DNA from: JABJMC01 sp964473745
GTDB lineage: Bacteria; Patescibacteriota; Gracilibacteria; UBA1369; UBA12473
NCBI GenBank assembly: GCA_964473745.1
Contig: CAYYQE010000024.1
Coordinates: forward strand, 1-15,096
Direction: 5' to 3'
DNA length: 15,096 nucleotides
Each line of letters opens with the position of its first letter. Within the stretch, counting starts at the first letter, position 1. The notes beneath the pieces are model-generated. The model was not told where the DNA came from. It saw only the letters and a program-made list of their open reading frames with translations, and did not search any database. Positions 1 through 6,560 of this stretch are shown here, piece after piece. A program made the position numbers and the translations under genes.

Positions 1-418
1 CGGTAATAAGCAAATGTTCAAAAATCACGTGCAAAGGACTTTTTTTGTGATCGCGCGCAATCAGATAACTAATAATCCCAATCACCAAAATCCCCCACAA
101 AACACTAACCAAAATCGCGATATCCAACGGGAGCAGCAATACGGGCACAATAAATGTAGAAGCAAAAACAAGCTTGGCAAAGAAAGTGGCGATGGTGGAT
201 TCCCAAACTTGCTTGACGGTATTTTTGCGATCTGCCTCCTCGGAAATATGCATACCCATGGCATCGGAAAGCGCGTCGGCAATGGCGATCGTTAAAATCC
301 CACCAATCACAACGGTCTGGGAATGAGTAGTGGCATAAAGCCCCACCATAAGCCCTAGGGTGGTAATAATCCCGGAGGTGAGACCAAAGCTGAAGCCTTT
401 TTTAATAGAAGTTTTCAT
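1..418 (-). CDS. VIT1/CCC1-like integral membrane protein, 3' end cut off by window edge
   Basis: Reading the minus strand from the ATG at 418 gives an open frame of 139 codons to the left edge, so the C-terminus is missing. The N-terminus (GFSFGLTSGIITTLGLMVGL) is followed by a second hydrophobic stretch rich in Gly/Ala/Ser (VVIGGILTIAIADALSDAMG) and then the acidic HISEEAD. This matches the layout of the vacuolar iron transporter (VIT1/CCC1) superfamily, in which helix 2 ends in a Gly/Ser-Met segment leading to a glutamate-rich cytoplasmic region. Further hydrophobic segments follow at about residues 78-97 and 101-120. Membrane location is clear. Metal (Fe/Mn) transport is inferred from family resemblance and not from a demonstrated metal site. 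The gene starts only 9 nt after the tRNA-Ser CCA end and has no ribosome binding site, so it is probably co-transcribed with the tRNA and translated from a processed, nearly leaderless 5' end. Confidence 0.6.
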   Translation of the reverse strand, partial: MKTSIKKGFSFGLTSGIITTLGLMVGLYATTHSQTVVIGGILTIAIADALSDAMGMHISEEADRKNTVKQVWESTIATFFAKLVFASTFIVPVLLLPLDIAILVSVLWGILVIGIISYLIARDHKKSPLHVIFEHLLIT

Positions 419-427
419 AAAAAATGG

Positions 428-517
428 TGGCGGAGAGACAGGGATTCGAACCCTGGAGGAGCTTGCACCCCTGACAGTTTTCAAGACTGTTGCCTTCAAC
501 CACTCGGCCATCTCTCC
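428..517 (-). tRNA. tRNA-Ser (anticodon UGA), CCA encoded
   Basis: The minus strand folds as a class II tRNA. The 7-bp acceptor stem is GGAGAGA/TCTCTCC with discriminator G and an encoded CCA at 430-428. The D arm begins TGGCCGAGTGG. The anticodon arm is ACAGT-CTTGAAA-ACTGT with a perfect 5-bp stem and anticodon TGA (complement of 481-483). A long variable arm follows, then the T arm CAGGG-TTCGAAT-CCCTG. The long variable arm and the anticodon identify it as serine, reading UCA and probably other UCN codons. With CCA the length is 90 nt. A second CCA follows directly (427-425). Confidence 0.97.
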
Positions 518-587
518 GCGTTGTAGTTGGCGCATTAACTGCGCGCGCTGATTGTATAGGATTTTTGAGGATTTGGGGAGAGTTTTG

Positions 588-615
588 TTGACATGCTTTT
601 TAAAAGGTTTATAAT
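588..615 (+). promoter_or_regulatory. Consensus sigma-70 promoter for the 640-2073 gene
   Basis: TTGACA at 588-593 and TATAAT at 610-615 are both perfect consensus hexamers with a 16-nt spacer. Transcription should start near 622, giving a leader of about 18 nt that contains no G at all and no Shine-Dalgarno sequence. It is the only perfect -35/-10 pair I found in the window, suggesting strong, probably constitutive expression of the gene. Confidence 0.8.
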
Positions 616-639
616 TTTCCTCCACTTATCCACCCACCT

Positions 640-2073
640 ATGTCATCCAATACCCCTGATCGTTTTATTTTAGAAATCCCTCCAGCAGAACTTTACACTT
701 TTTACGCAGAACGCGTGATTGGTGAAAGGCTTTTGAGTGAACTTGGCCCAATAGATGCCGAAATTTTAAATGATCGGCGTTTTAGCGAAATGTTAGGCAG
801 ATATTTATGCTTAAATGTTCCAGAAGACGAAGCACTTAAAGGTCAAAATTTCCAAGATTTAGTCACTGAATCAGGAGAAGATTTATCCCGGCAAGCTCTA
901 GGCTTCCGCGTAAAAGGATTTCGAGAAAAGTTAGAAAAATTATTTAGGGGAGTAATTACAAAAAGAGGTAACCAATCATCTCGACGCTATTTTGTAGATC
1001 CAGAACAAGCCGAGTCACTTATTTTGACTCCAGCGGATGAAAGAAAATTTGTAGAACGGGCCATGCGAGTAGCTTGGTTTGAAATGACAGAAGAGGTACC
1101 AGAACCGCTTTTGCTAGATAGATTTATCCTGCCGGAAACGCTTTCGGTTTTGGGAATTCACGAAGTTGATATTGCGAGGATTTTGGAGCAAATGCGAGAA
1201 GAATTGGTAGAAAAGGTTTTAGGGCAACTAGAGCAAACTCTTGCTCCACTCGAAGAGATCACGGCTCCTCTTGGTCTAATTGATTTAACTCGGCTAGGCT
1301 CAGCGCGTGAACAATTAATGGAAAGAATGGCCATGGTTCAAGATTCTTTAAGTGCGGCCGCTTCGGAATTTGATGAGCCTTTAACAAAATTTAAAAGAAA
1401 ACCGCGCCCAGTGCTGACTGCCTCTGAACTTGATGAGCAGCAAGTCGCTGCCGAGAAACAGAGACGAGCCGAACTTTTTGCGCAAGCCGAAGCTTCGCTA
1501 CAGGAAAAACTTGGCGAAATCCAGGACCCTTACCTGGTAGCTGTATTGGCCGGGATTTTAGATTCCTTCAAAGGTGTCCCTTTTGGCAACACTACCATTA
1601 CAAAAGCTTTAAAACCATTTTTAGAATTTATCCCGGATTTTAGCATTACGGATCGACGTAAATTTTCTAAAATGACTAACGCGGCAATGGAGGAGTTAGT
1701 GGAAATTTTTGCTGAGGTGATTGTGCAAACTAAGCCAGCTCCCTTCCCTAAACATACGGTTCGAGATCTCGAAAAATTGTTATCGAGTGGTGAAGAGGAG
1801 GAGCCTGAGCCTGAGCCTGAACCGGAGCCTGAGCCAATCTGTGACCCTGAGGGTTTTGAAAAATTTTGCAAAGGTTTTGCTTTAAACGCTCCAGCTAAAA
1901 AAGCGCTTGAAGCGGTCATTCGGGCTGGAGATGAGGGCATTGCCCGTCATGGAAGTTTTGACTTATCTGGCTTGCCGGGAATTGTGAGTCGTGTTGATTT
2001 GAAAAATTATATTCAGACGCGCCATGGCCGAGTTTACGCCACGCAGGAGTTGCTTAGCCGGGGGTTTTTCTAG
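640..2073 (+). CDS. Unknown 477-aa protein with three repeated modules, paralogue of the 3530-5053 protein
   Basis: I do not recognise a named family. The protein has no signal peptide or membrane segment, so it is probably cytoplasmic. Residues about 90-147 hold a helix (GFREKLEKLF), a Lys-Arg-Gly turn, a hairpin-like RRYFVD, and then a helix ending TPADERKFVERAM. The order resembles a winged-helix, but this is only a visual impression. Residues about 180-295 are Glu-rich and probably helical or coiled-coil. A second copy of the module lies at about 318-362 (TKALKPFLEF...RRKFSKM). An acidic linker (EEEE followed by six Pro-Glu pairs, about 385-399) leads to a third copy at about 404-472 (FCKGFALNAPAKKALEAVI...RHGRVYATQELL). 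The same order of copies, with an acidic linker before the last, occurs in the 3530-5053 protein. Start: the ATG at 640 lies about 18 nt after a perfect promoter. A DNA-binding or transcription-associated role next to the sigma-like gene is inference. Confidence 0.85.
   Translation: MSSNTPDRFILEIPPAELYTFYAERVIGERLLSELGPIDAEILNDRRFSEMLGRYLCLNVPEDEALKGQNFQDLVTESGEDLSRQALGFRVKGFREKLEKLFRGVITKRGNQSSRRYFVDPEQAESLILTPADERKFVERAMRVAWFEMTEEVPEPLLLDRFILPETLSVLGIHEVDIARILEQMREELVEKVLGQLEQTLAPLEEITAPLGLIDLTRLGSAREQLMERMAMVQDSLSAAASEFDEPLTKFKRKPRPVLTASELDEQQVAAEKQRRAELFAQAEASLQEKLGEIQDPYLVAVLAGILDSFKGVPFGNTTITKALKPFLEFIPDFSITDRRKFSKMTNAAMEELVEIFAEVIVQTKPAPFPKHTVRDLEKLLSSGEEEEPEPEPEPEPEPICDPEGFEKFCKGFALNAPAKKALEAVIRAGDEGIARHGSFDLSGLPGIVSRVDLKNYIQTRHGRVYATQELLSRGFF
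1801..1836 (+). repeat. Hexanucleotide tandem repeat encoding a Glu-Pro linker
   Basis: Six hexamers of the GAGCCT type (four exact; one GAACCG and one GAGCCA variant) encode alternating Glu-Pro. This extended, acidic linker separates the last module of the protein from the rest. Near-exact repeats of this kind can change copy number by slippage without shifting the frame. Confidence 0.85.
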
Positions 2074-2122
2074 AGTTAGAATTGGCTTCTTTAGTTTGTA
2101 GATCATGCCCCAGAGTAAAACT

Positions 2123-2166
2123 CCTGATTCTCAATAATAATATGGGATTCGCAAGTCGGGTTTTTT
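2123..2166 (+). terminator. Weak possible terminator after the 640-2073 gene
   Basis: CCTGATT (2123-2129) can pair with AGTCGGG (2154-2160), with three G-T pairs and a long 24-nt loop, directly before a run of six T (2161-2166). The T run after a G-rich arm is suggestive, but the stem is weak. If it is not a terminator, the sigma-like gene could be read through from the upstream promoter. Confidence 0.25.
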
Positions 2167-2176
2167 GACCTATCCC

Positions 2177-2204
2177 TGATTAAAAGTTAAATTTAGTTTA
2201 ATCA
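2177..2204. promoter_or_regulatory. Inverted repeat upstream of the sigma-like gene (possible operator)
   Basis: TGATTAAA (2177-2184) and TTTAATCA (2197-2204) are perfect 8-bp inverted repeats, 12 nt apart, centred about 43 nt before the start codon at 2234. They overlap the AT-rich region where a promoter would lie (TTGACC at 2165-2170; TATGAT at 2225-2230). TGATT/AATCA half-sites also occur before two other genes in this window. The region is AT-rich, so chance is possible. Confidence 0.3.
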
Positions 2205-2233
2205 TTTTTTAAATTGCCGCCCCATATGATCTT

Positions 2234-3523
2234 ATGATTGAGGCGGCGACAGAAGATTTAGAAACACCTCCTGAAGTGATGCAATTTCAGGCGTGGTTAA
2301 CAGATGTTAATCATGTTCTTGAAGCTGCCACTTTGCGCTTACAAACTTTCACAGAGACTCTACCAGAAGTCCCGGCCCACCCGGTTAGCGTTCAGATTCA
2401 TAAAAAATCTACTCCCAGCGCTTCGAGCAAAACAGATGCCCCTTTGTCTACAACTGATGAGGAACTTACGAAACAAGGAGCAATTACTTTCTTTCATGAT
2501 GGATTAAAACAACTAGCGGCTAGCAGTTCTCAAATAAAAGAGTGGCAAGAGAAACTTTTAGCAGGAGAAGAGATTGACGTTTGGGAAATGCTAACAGGCA
2601 TGCAGTCTTATATTTTTTCTATGATTCGGAGCTGGCCTATATGTAGAACCGTTCATGGGGAGGATTTATCAGCAATGAAAGATCTACTAAATACACTTTT
2701 AATGGAACTTCATGGTTATTGGTCGCGCTATGACCCCCACCGGAAAGGAGCAAGTATAAAGTCTTTTTTAACTACTTACACCCAAACGGTGATGGGTCGG
2801 ATTACTCAAGGTCGAAATCAATTTCATCGCCGTGTAACAAAAGCGGAAGTTACAACGGACGCTGACTACGCCATGGAATACCACCCAAAAGAAACTCGAG
2901 CAGCTTTTGTTGCCACCCTAGAAGGAGAAACAGTGAGTATTACACTTCGTCTAAAAAGAGGTTTTTCTGGAAAAACTGAAGTTGTAACCCGTGAATATGA
3001 ATATGAAAGTGTACAAACAGCAATCCGTAAATATTACGCGCGCCACAATGTAGCTAGCTTGGACGATCCACTGGAAAGAAATGATGGCAAAGATACTAAG
3101 GCAACACGCGCTAATTTAGTTTCCGCTTCCGCCGAAATGGTAAGTGGTCAAACCATTCATGCTCTTCATAAAGAGTCCTTCATCGAAAGATTTTGGGAAA
3201 TTGTTAATGAATTTTTTGAAGAGGTGGCGGCCGACCCAGAGCGTGAAAAGGGTGAACGAGATGCTGATGTTTTGCGAACTTTTCTATTTAAAACAGATGA
3301 CAAAGGAAAGCGTCTAACCTTAGTCGCTATTGGTGAAATATTCAACATAAGCCGCGAACGAGTGCGTCAAATAAAAAACAAACTTTACTTAGAATTTGAA
3401 AGCCGCCTTAAGGGCAGTTTTTCAAAACGTGAAAAGGCGCTTTTGCAACTTTATTTATTTGGTACTCCTGATGATTTCGGGATGGAGAAGGCTATTGATT
3501 TACAGCACTTAACATCTAATTAA
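2234..3523 (+). CDS. Divergent sigma-70-family-like protein (regions 2 and 4)
   Basis: The 429-aa protein carries a clear sigma region 4 at about residues 341-388: DADVLRTFLF, then LTLVAIGEIFNISRERVRQI, which lines up with the RpoD segment around LEEVGKQFDVTRERIRQIE. A more divergent region 2 lies at about 117-200 (DLLNTLLMEL, YDPHRKGASIKSFLTTY), matching the RpoD DLIQEGNIGL...RGYKFSTYATWW segment. The paired tryptophans used for -10 melting are replaced by Thr-Tyr. SLDDPL at 275-280 resembles the short motif between regions 3 and 4. A beta-rich insert of about 50 residues (222-270) and a Ser/Thr/Lys-rich N-terminus (about 50-75) are unlike housekeeping sigma factors. It probably binds RNA polymerase or promoter DNA. 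Alternatively it has lost sigma activity and kept only the DNA-binding fold. It lies 6 nt upstream of the 3530 gene, so the two form an operon. Confidence 0.75.
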   Translation: MIEAATEDLETPPEVMQFQAWLTDVNHVLEAATLRLQTFTETLPEVPAHPVSVQIHKKSTPSASSKTDAPLSTTDEELTKQGAITFFHDGLKQLAASSSQIKEWQEKLLAGEEIDVWEMLTGMQSYIFSMIRSWPICRTVHGEDLSAMKDLLNTLLMELHGYWSRYDPHRKGASIKSFLTTYTQTVMGRITQGRNQFHRRVTKAEVTTDADYAMEYHPKETRAAFVATLEGETVSITLRLKRGFSGKTEVVTREYEYESVQTAIRKYYARHNVASLDDPLERNDGKDTKATRANLVSASAEMVSGQTIHALHKESFIERFWEIVNEFFEEVAADPEREKGERDADVLRTFLFKTDDKGKRLTLVAIGEIFNISRERVRQIKNKLYLEFESRLKGSFSKREKALLQLYLFGTPDDFGMEKAIDLQHLTSN

Positions 3524-3529
3524 TAAACT

Positions 3530-5053
3530 ATGAATGAACCACAACAAAGAGTCCACCTTAAAGAATATGATATTAGACGGTTTTGCGGAGAAGTTGTGAG
3601 AGAAAGAAGGGGGGAAATTGTCGCTAAGCAGACTACAGACATTAAAATGCGCATTGATCGTTTATACGCCTTACTGGCAAAAGGTCAAAGTGATTCTTTT
3701 CTGCAAACTCATCAATTAGACCCCATTATGTCACGAGAAGAAGATGCCAAAAGCCCACCCTCATCCGGAGCTCGCTCTGGACGACGAAAATCTCTTTTAA
3801 CTCGCTTTAAGTCAGCTTGGCCAGACTCTTTAAATAAACAAGGTCATGGTTATATGCTAGACAAAGCGACACGAGAAAAAATGTTACCAACACCAGAAGA
3901 AATGGTAGAAGCAGTACGACGAGCAATGGCAGCGGTTGCTCCAGGATTAAATCCTACATACTTTGACATTCCGCTTGAGGTACCTATGTTTGGAGAATCG
4001 GTTCAAATAGATTTGGATTTACTTCAAGAAAAAGGAGCTACTCAACGAATAGTTGAAAAACGTAGTGACGCTATTGCCGTGGCCGTGCAAGAGGATGTCC
4101 CGGCTGAAGTGGTGATGGATTTTGAGGCCTTAGCCGCTTACTACGATGCCTCTATTTTAGTGGCCGAAGAACAAGCAGCAGCATTACTCGTACATGCTCA
4201 AAAATTAAGAGCCTTGCGTGATGCCTTGCCAGTGGGCCCAACAAAAATCAGATTACCGAAATCAGAAGCTCCGGCAGAGGTGCCCGCAAAAAATAAAGAC
4301 ATGTCTTCACTTTTTCCTGAACCACCTGATTTAGAAGCTCAAAAAGCAGATATCGAAGCCGCTCAAAATGGTTTTAGAAATGCTACGGGTGATGAGCAAC
4401 AAGCTTATTTAACAGCTCTCATAAAGGAGCTAAATCGACTTGCTCCGGTGCGAACAGTGCGGGTTATGCAATTTATTTTACTTCGCCCATCGCAAGAAGA
4501 TCCCATTATGCCAGCAGAATTTAATCCACATGTCGTTGAGCCGGGAACAGATTGTGAAACTGTAGAAATGAGAAAAATGCAAGGAGCACGAAAAGCTGTT
4601 TTCACCTCCGTTAAAAACTCCTTCCCTGAATTATTAGAAAAAATTGGGGCAAAAAGAGGCACTAAATACCTGGTTAACGAAAAAATTCTAGCCCAAATTT
4701 ATCTTGGATTTGTAACTTGGGCCGCACAAAATGAAATTGAAATTAATACCAAGGCACAGGCTGAAGAAGCGGAAGCTGAAGAAAATGACCCAACAGAAGT
4801 AGAAAAACCACCAGCCGCAACAATAGAGGAAGTTTGTAATCATATGGGATTTCAAGCTCCCCGAGGCCGAGCCAAGAGGGTTCTGCGACTGTTATTAGAA
4901 GCGTATCCTGAGCCATTAGATGCTAGCCAAAATCTACAAGACAGGCTGGGGGCTCAAGATCTAATGGGAGACATGAATTGGGGTCTCTATATTTTCGCGG
5001 CCGGGGGTGGAGCAAATAGATTTGGAATTGCATCTAATATAATCCCTTCCTAA
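3530..5053 (+). CDS. Unknown 507-aa protein with three repeated modules, paralogue of the 640-2073 protein
   Basis: No named family is recognised; it is a soluble protein with no membrane segment. The same motif occurs three times: GRRKSLLTRFKSAWPDSLNK (from residue 84), ARKAVFTSVKNSFPELLEK (from 353) and GRAKRVLRLLLEAYPEPLD (from 445). Each has a basic start, a hydrophobic helix, an aromatic-Pro-acidic step and a Leu. The first two copies continue into a hairpin-like stretch (HGYMLD, TKYLVN). After copy 1 comes TPEEMVEAVRRAM, matching TPADERKFVERAM in the 640 protein. An acidic stretch (about 412-426) precedes the last copy in both proteins, followed by a Cys and Gly-Phe...Ala-Pro. The N-termini also align loosely (FCGEVVRERR against FYAERVIGER). 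The middle (about 195-235) is Ala-rich and probably helical. Translation starts 6 nt after the sigma-like gene, with TAATAA stops between them. The function is probably linked to the sigma-like protein (inference). Confidence 0.85.
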   Translation: MNEPQQRVHLKEYDIRRFCGEVVRERRGEIVAKQTTDIKMRIDRLYALLAKGQSDSFLQTHQLDPIMSREEDAKSPPSSGARSGRRKSLLTRFKSAWPDSLNKQGHGYMLDKATREKMLPTPEEMVEAVRRAMAAVAPGLNPTYFDIPLEVPMFGESVQIDLDLLQEKGATQRIVEKRSDAIAVAVQEDVPAEVVMDFEALAAYYDASILVAEEQAAALLVHAQKLRALRDALPVGPTKIRLPKSEAPAEVPAKNKDMSSLFPEPPDLEAQKADIEAAQNGFRNATGDEQQAYLTALIKELNRLAPVRTVRVMQFILLRPSQEDPIMPAEFNPHVVEPGTDCETVEMRKMQGARKAVFTSVKNSFPELLEKIGAKRGTKYLVNEKILAQIYLGFVTWAAQNEIEINTKAQAEEAEAEENDPTEVEKPPAATIEEVCNHMGFQAPRGRAKRVLRLLLEAYPEPLDASQNLQDRLGAQDLMGDMNWGLYIFAAGGGANRFGIASNIIPS

Positions 5054-5059
5054 TAATTT

Positions 5060-5068
5060 TGTTATACT
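5060..5068 (+). promoter_or_regulatory. Extended -10 promoter, apparently leaderless, for the EndoQ-like gene
   Basis: TG-T-TATACT (5060-5068) is an extended -10 element. The A of the start codon at 5075 lies 7 nt after its last base, which is where transcription normally begins, so the message is predicted to be leaderless. I see no convincing -35. The promoter sits directly after the stop codon of the 3530 gene. Confidence 0.6.
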
Positions 5069-5074
5069 CCCAGC

Positions 5075-6358
5075 ATGACCCTAATCACGGACCTTCATAT
5101 TCATTCACGATTTTCGCGGGCGTGTAGCCGGAGTTTGGACTTGCCGCATATTGAGGCGTGGTGTCAGTTGAAAGGGATTGATCTTGTGGCTACTTCGGAT
5201 TTTACGCATCCCACCTGGTTTAAGGAGCTGACCGAGCAGCTGGAGGAGGTTGATACGGGGGTTTATCGGGTGAAGGAGGAATTTCGCGAGCAGGCAAATG
5301 ATGTGATTGTGCCGGCGAGTTGTGCGCGGGATGTGCGGTTTTTGTGTTCCACGGAAATTAGTTTGATTTATAAAAGGCATGACCGCGTGCGCAAGGTTCA
5401 TTTGGTGATTTTAGCGCCGAATTTAGAGACCGTGGCCAAGATTAATATTGAGTTGGATAAGCGCGGAAATGTGAAGTCTGATGGGCGCCCGATTTTGGGC
5501 CTCGACAGTGAGGAGCTGTTGAAAATTTTGTTGGATATTTCGCCGGATATTCAGGTTATTCCGGCGCATGTTTGGACGCCGTGGTTTGCAATTTTTGGAT
5601 CGCAGTCTGGATTTGATTCGGTGGAGGAATGTTTTGGGGATTTGAGTGATCATATTTGTGCGTTGGAGACTGGATTGTCGTCGGATCCGCTGATGAATTG
5701 GCGGCTTAAGCAGTTGGATAAATATGTGTTGGTGTCGAGTTCGGATGCGCATTCGCTGGGGAAGTTGGGGCGCGAAGCCACGGTGTTTGATACGGAGTGC
5801 ACCTACTCGGCCGTATTGCATGCTTTGCGGCACGATCATTCGCAGGTGCGCGGAACCATTGAATTTTTTCCGGAAGAAGGTAAATATCATGCGGACGGTC
5901 TTCGCGCTGAAAAATTATGCCTCGACCCTGAAGAAACTCTCGTCAATAATGGAGTCTCTCCGCAAACTGGCAAAAAAATTACGGTGGGAGTTTTGCATCG
6001 CGTGAATAAGCTGGCGGATCGTCCGATGGGAACGAGGCCGGAAACGGCGCGCGACTTTTGGCATATTATTCCTTTGATTGAAATTGTTTCAGAAATTGTG
6101 GGGATGGGCGTGGCGAGCAAGCGGGTGCAGAGCAATTATTTTTCTTTGCTCGAAAAGTTGGGATCTGAATTTCATATCTTAAAAGAAGCGTCAATTTCAG
6201 ACATTATGGCGGTTGATCCGCGGGTGGGTGAGGCGATTGCCCGGATGCGTGACGGCCGTGTAATTATTCAACCCGGTTACGATGGTGAATTTGGGGTGAT
6301 TAAGCTGTTTAAGCCAGATGAATTAAAAGAACATGGTGGACAAGGAGCTTTGTTTTAA
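5075..6358 (+). CDS. endoQ: EndoQ-type PHP-domain endonuclease with degenerate zinc ribbon
   Basis: Archaeal EndoQ cleaves DNA 5' of deaminated bases (uracil, hypoxanthine, xanthine) and abasic sites. The 427-aa length fits the family. PHP metal-binding motifs are present in order: DLHIH (6-10), SDFTH (41-45), STEIS (Glu94), KVHLV (His109), PAHVWTPWF (163-171) and SSDAH (222-226). The family's C-terminal block PGYDGEFGVIKLF (400-412) is also present. Between the PHP and C-terminal domains, family members normally carry a four-cysteine zinc ribbon. Here only Cys282 is left, and the usual C-P-x-C-G segment reads SPQTG (295-299), although the flanking KYH.DG and TVGVLHRV are conserved. The protein ends QGALF, a plausible sliding-clamp binding motif. 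The codons of the ribbon segment (about 5880-5990) look more A/C-ending than the G/T-rich remainder. It faces the same way as the helicase gene downstream and probably works with it in repair. Confidence 0.85.
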   Translation: MTLITDLHIHSRFSRACSRSLDLPHIEAWCQLKGIDLVATSDFTHPTWFKELTEQLEEVDTGVYRVKEEFREQANDVIVPASCARDVRFLCSTEISLIYKRHDRVRKVHLVILAPNLETVAKINIELDKRGNVKSDGRPILGLDSEELLKILLDISPDIQVIPAHVWTPWFAIFGSQSGFDSVEECFGDLSDHICALETGLSSDPLMNWRLKQLDKYVLVSSSDAHSLGKLGREATVFDTECTYSAVLHALRHDHSQVRGTIEFFPEEGKYHADGLRAEKLCLDPEETLVNNGVSPQTGKKITVGVLHRVNKLADRPMGTRPETARDFWHIIPLIEIVSEIVGMGVASKRVQSNYFSLLEKLGSEFHILKEASISDIMAVDPRVGEAIARMRDGRVIIQPGYDGEFGVIKLFKPDELKEHGGQGALF

Positions 6359-6360
6359 GG

Positions 6361-6398
6361 CGAAAGAGCTAAGCGAGAGAGTTGGTAGCTCTATTTCG
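6361..6398 (+). terminator. Hairpin just after the EndoQ-like gene (possible terminator)
   Basis: CGAA-AGAGCTA (6361-6371) pairs with TAGCTCT (6386-6392) and TTCG (6395-6398), giving 11 bp with a 2-nt bulge and a 14-nt loop. It lies 2 nt after the EndoQ stop codon, so it is well placed to end or stabilise that transcript. There is no proper U run after it, so intrinsic termination is uncertain. Confidence 0.4.
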
Positions 6399-6403
6399 TG
6401 TAT

Positions 6404-6471
6404 GTACCAAACGTTTGACATGTTGTTCTAGCGCTATCTGGAAACATTGTATTCCTGTCAAGCTATGGTAC
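6404..6471. repeat. 68-nt palindromic element, copy A
   Basis: This copy aligns without gaps to copy B (6561-6628), with about 50 of 68 positions identical. Identity is concentrated in GTAC at both ends, ACGTTTGACATG (6411-6422), CTATCTG (6434-6440) and GTCAAGCTAT (6457-6466). The ends pair: GTACCA with TGGTAC, TTGAC (6415-6419) with GTCAA (6457-6461), and ATGTT (6420-6424) with AACAT (6443-6447). The element could be a MITE-like or REP-like repeat, a structured RNA, or an operator pair. No open frame or known family was seen. Confidence 0.7.
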
Positions 6472-6486
6472 GAGGGGTCTAGGCAA

Positions 6487-6535
6487 AAGATTAACCCGTG
6501 TTTTGCGTGATTTATAGTTCGAGAAAATTAATCTT
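6487..6535. repeat. Inverted repeat between the two 68-nt copies
   Basis: AAGATTAA (6487-6494) and TTAATCTT (6528-6535) are perfect 8-bp inverted repeats around a 33-nt loop, filling much of the 89 nt between the two 68-nt copies. Together they suggest an ordered set of hairpins through the 359-nt gap (6359-6717), which otherwise holds no credible gene. Confidence 0.5.
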
Positions 6536-6560
6536 AACAGCTCCAAAATCCCTCCTTATC

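Noticed and set aside
626..634. TTATCCACC, one mismatch from a DnaA box (TTATNCACA)
   Set aside because: It is a single near-match in a short leader. No further boxes, AT-rich unwinding element or dnaA/dnaN gene is nearby, so there is no support for an origin.
1530..1940. Minus-strand open frame of 136 codons with a Gly-Ser run
   Set aside because: It is the antisense shadow of the Glu-Pro repeat and surrounding codons of the plus-strand gene. It has no promoter or independent coding signal.
5105..5890. Long minus-strand open frames opposite the EndoQ-like gene
   Set aside because: They are Arg/His/Asn-rich translations typical of antisense shadows and lie opposite a conserved PHP enzyme.
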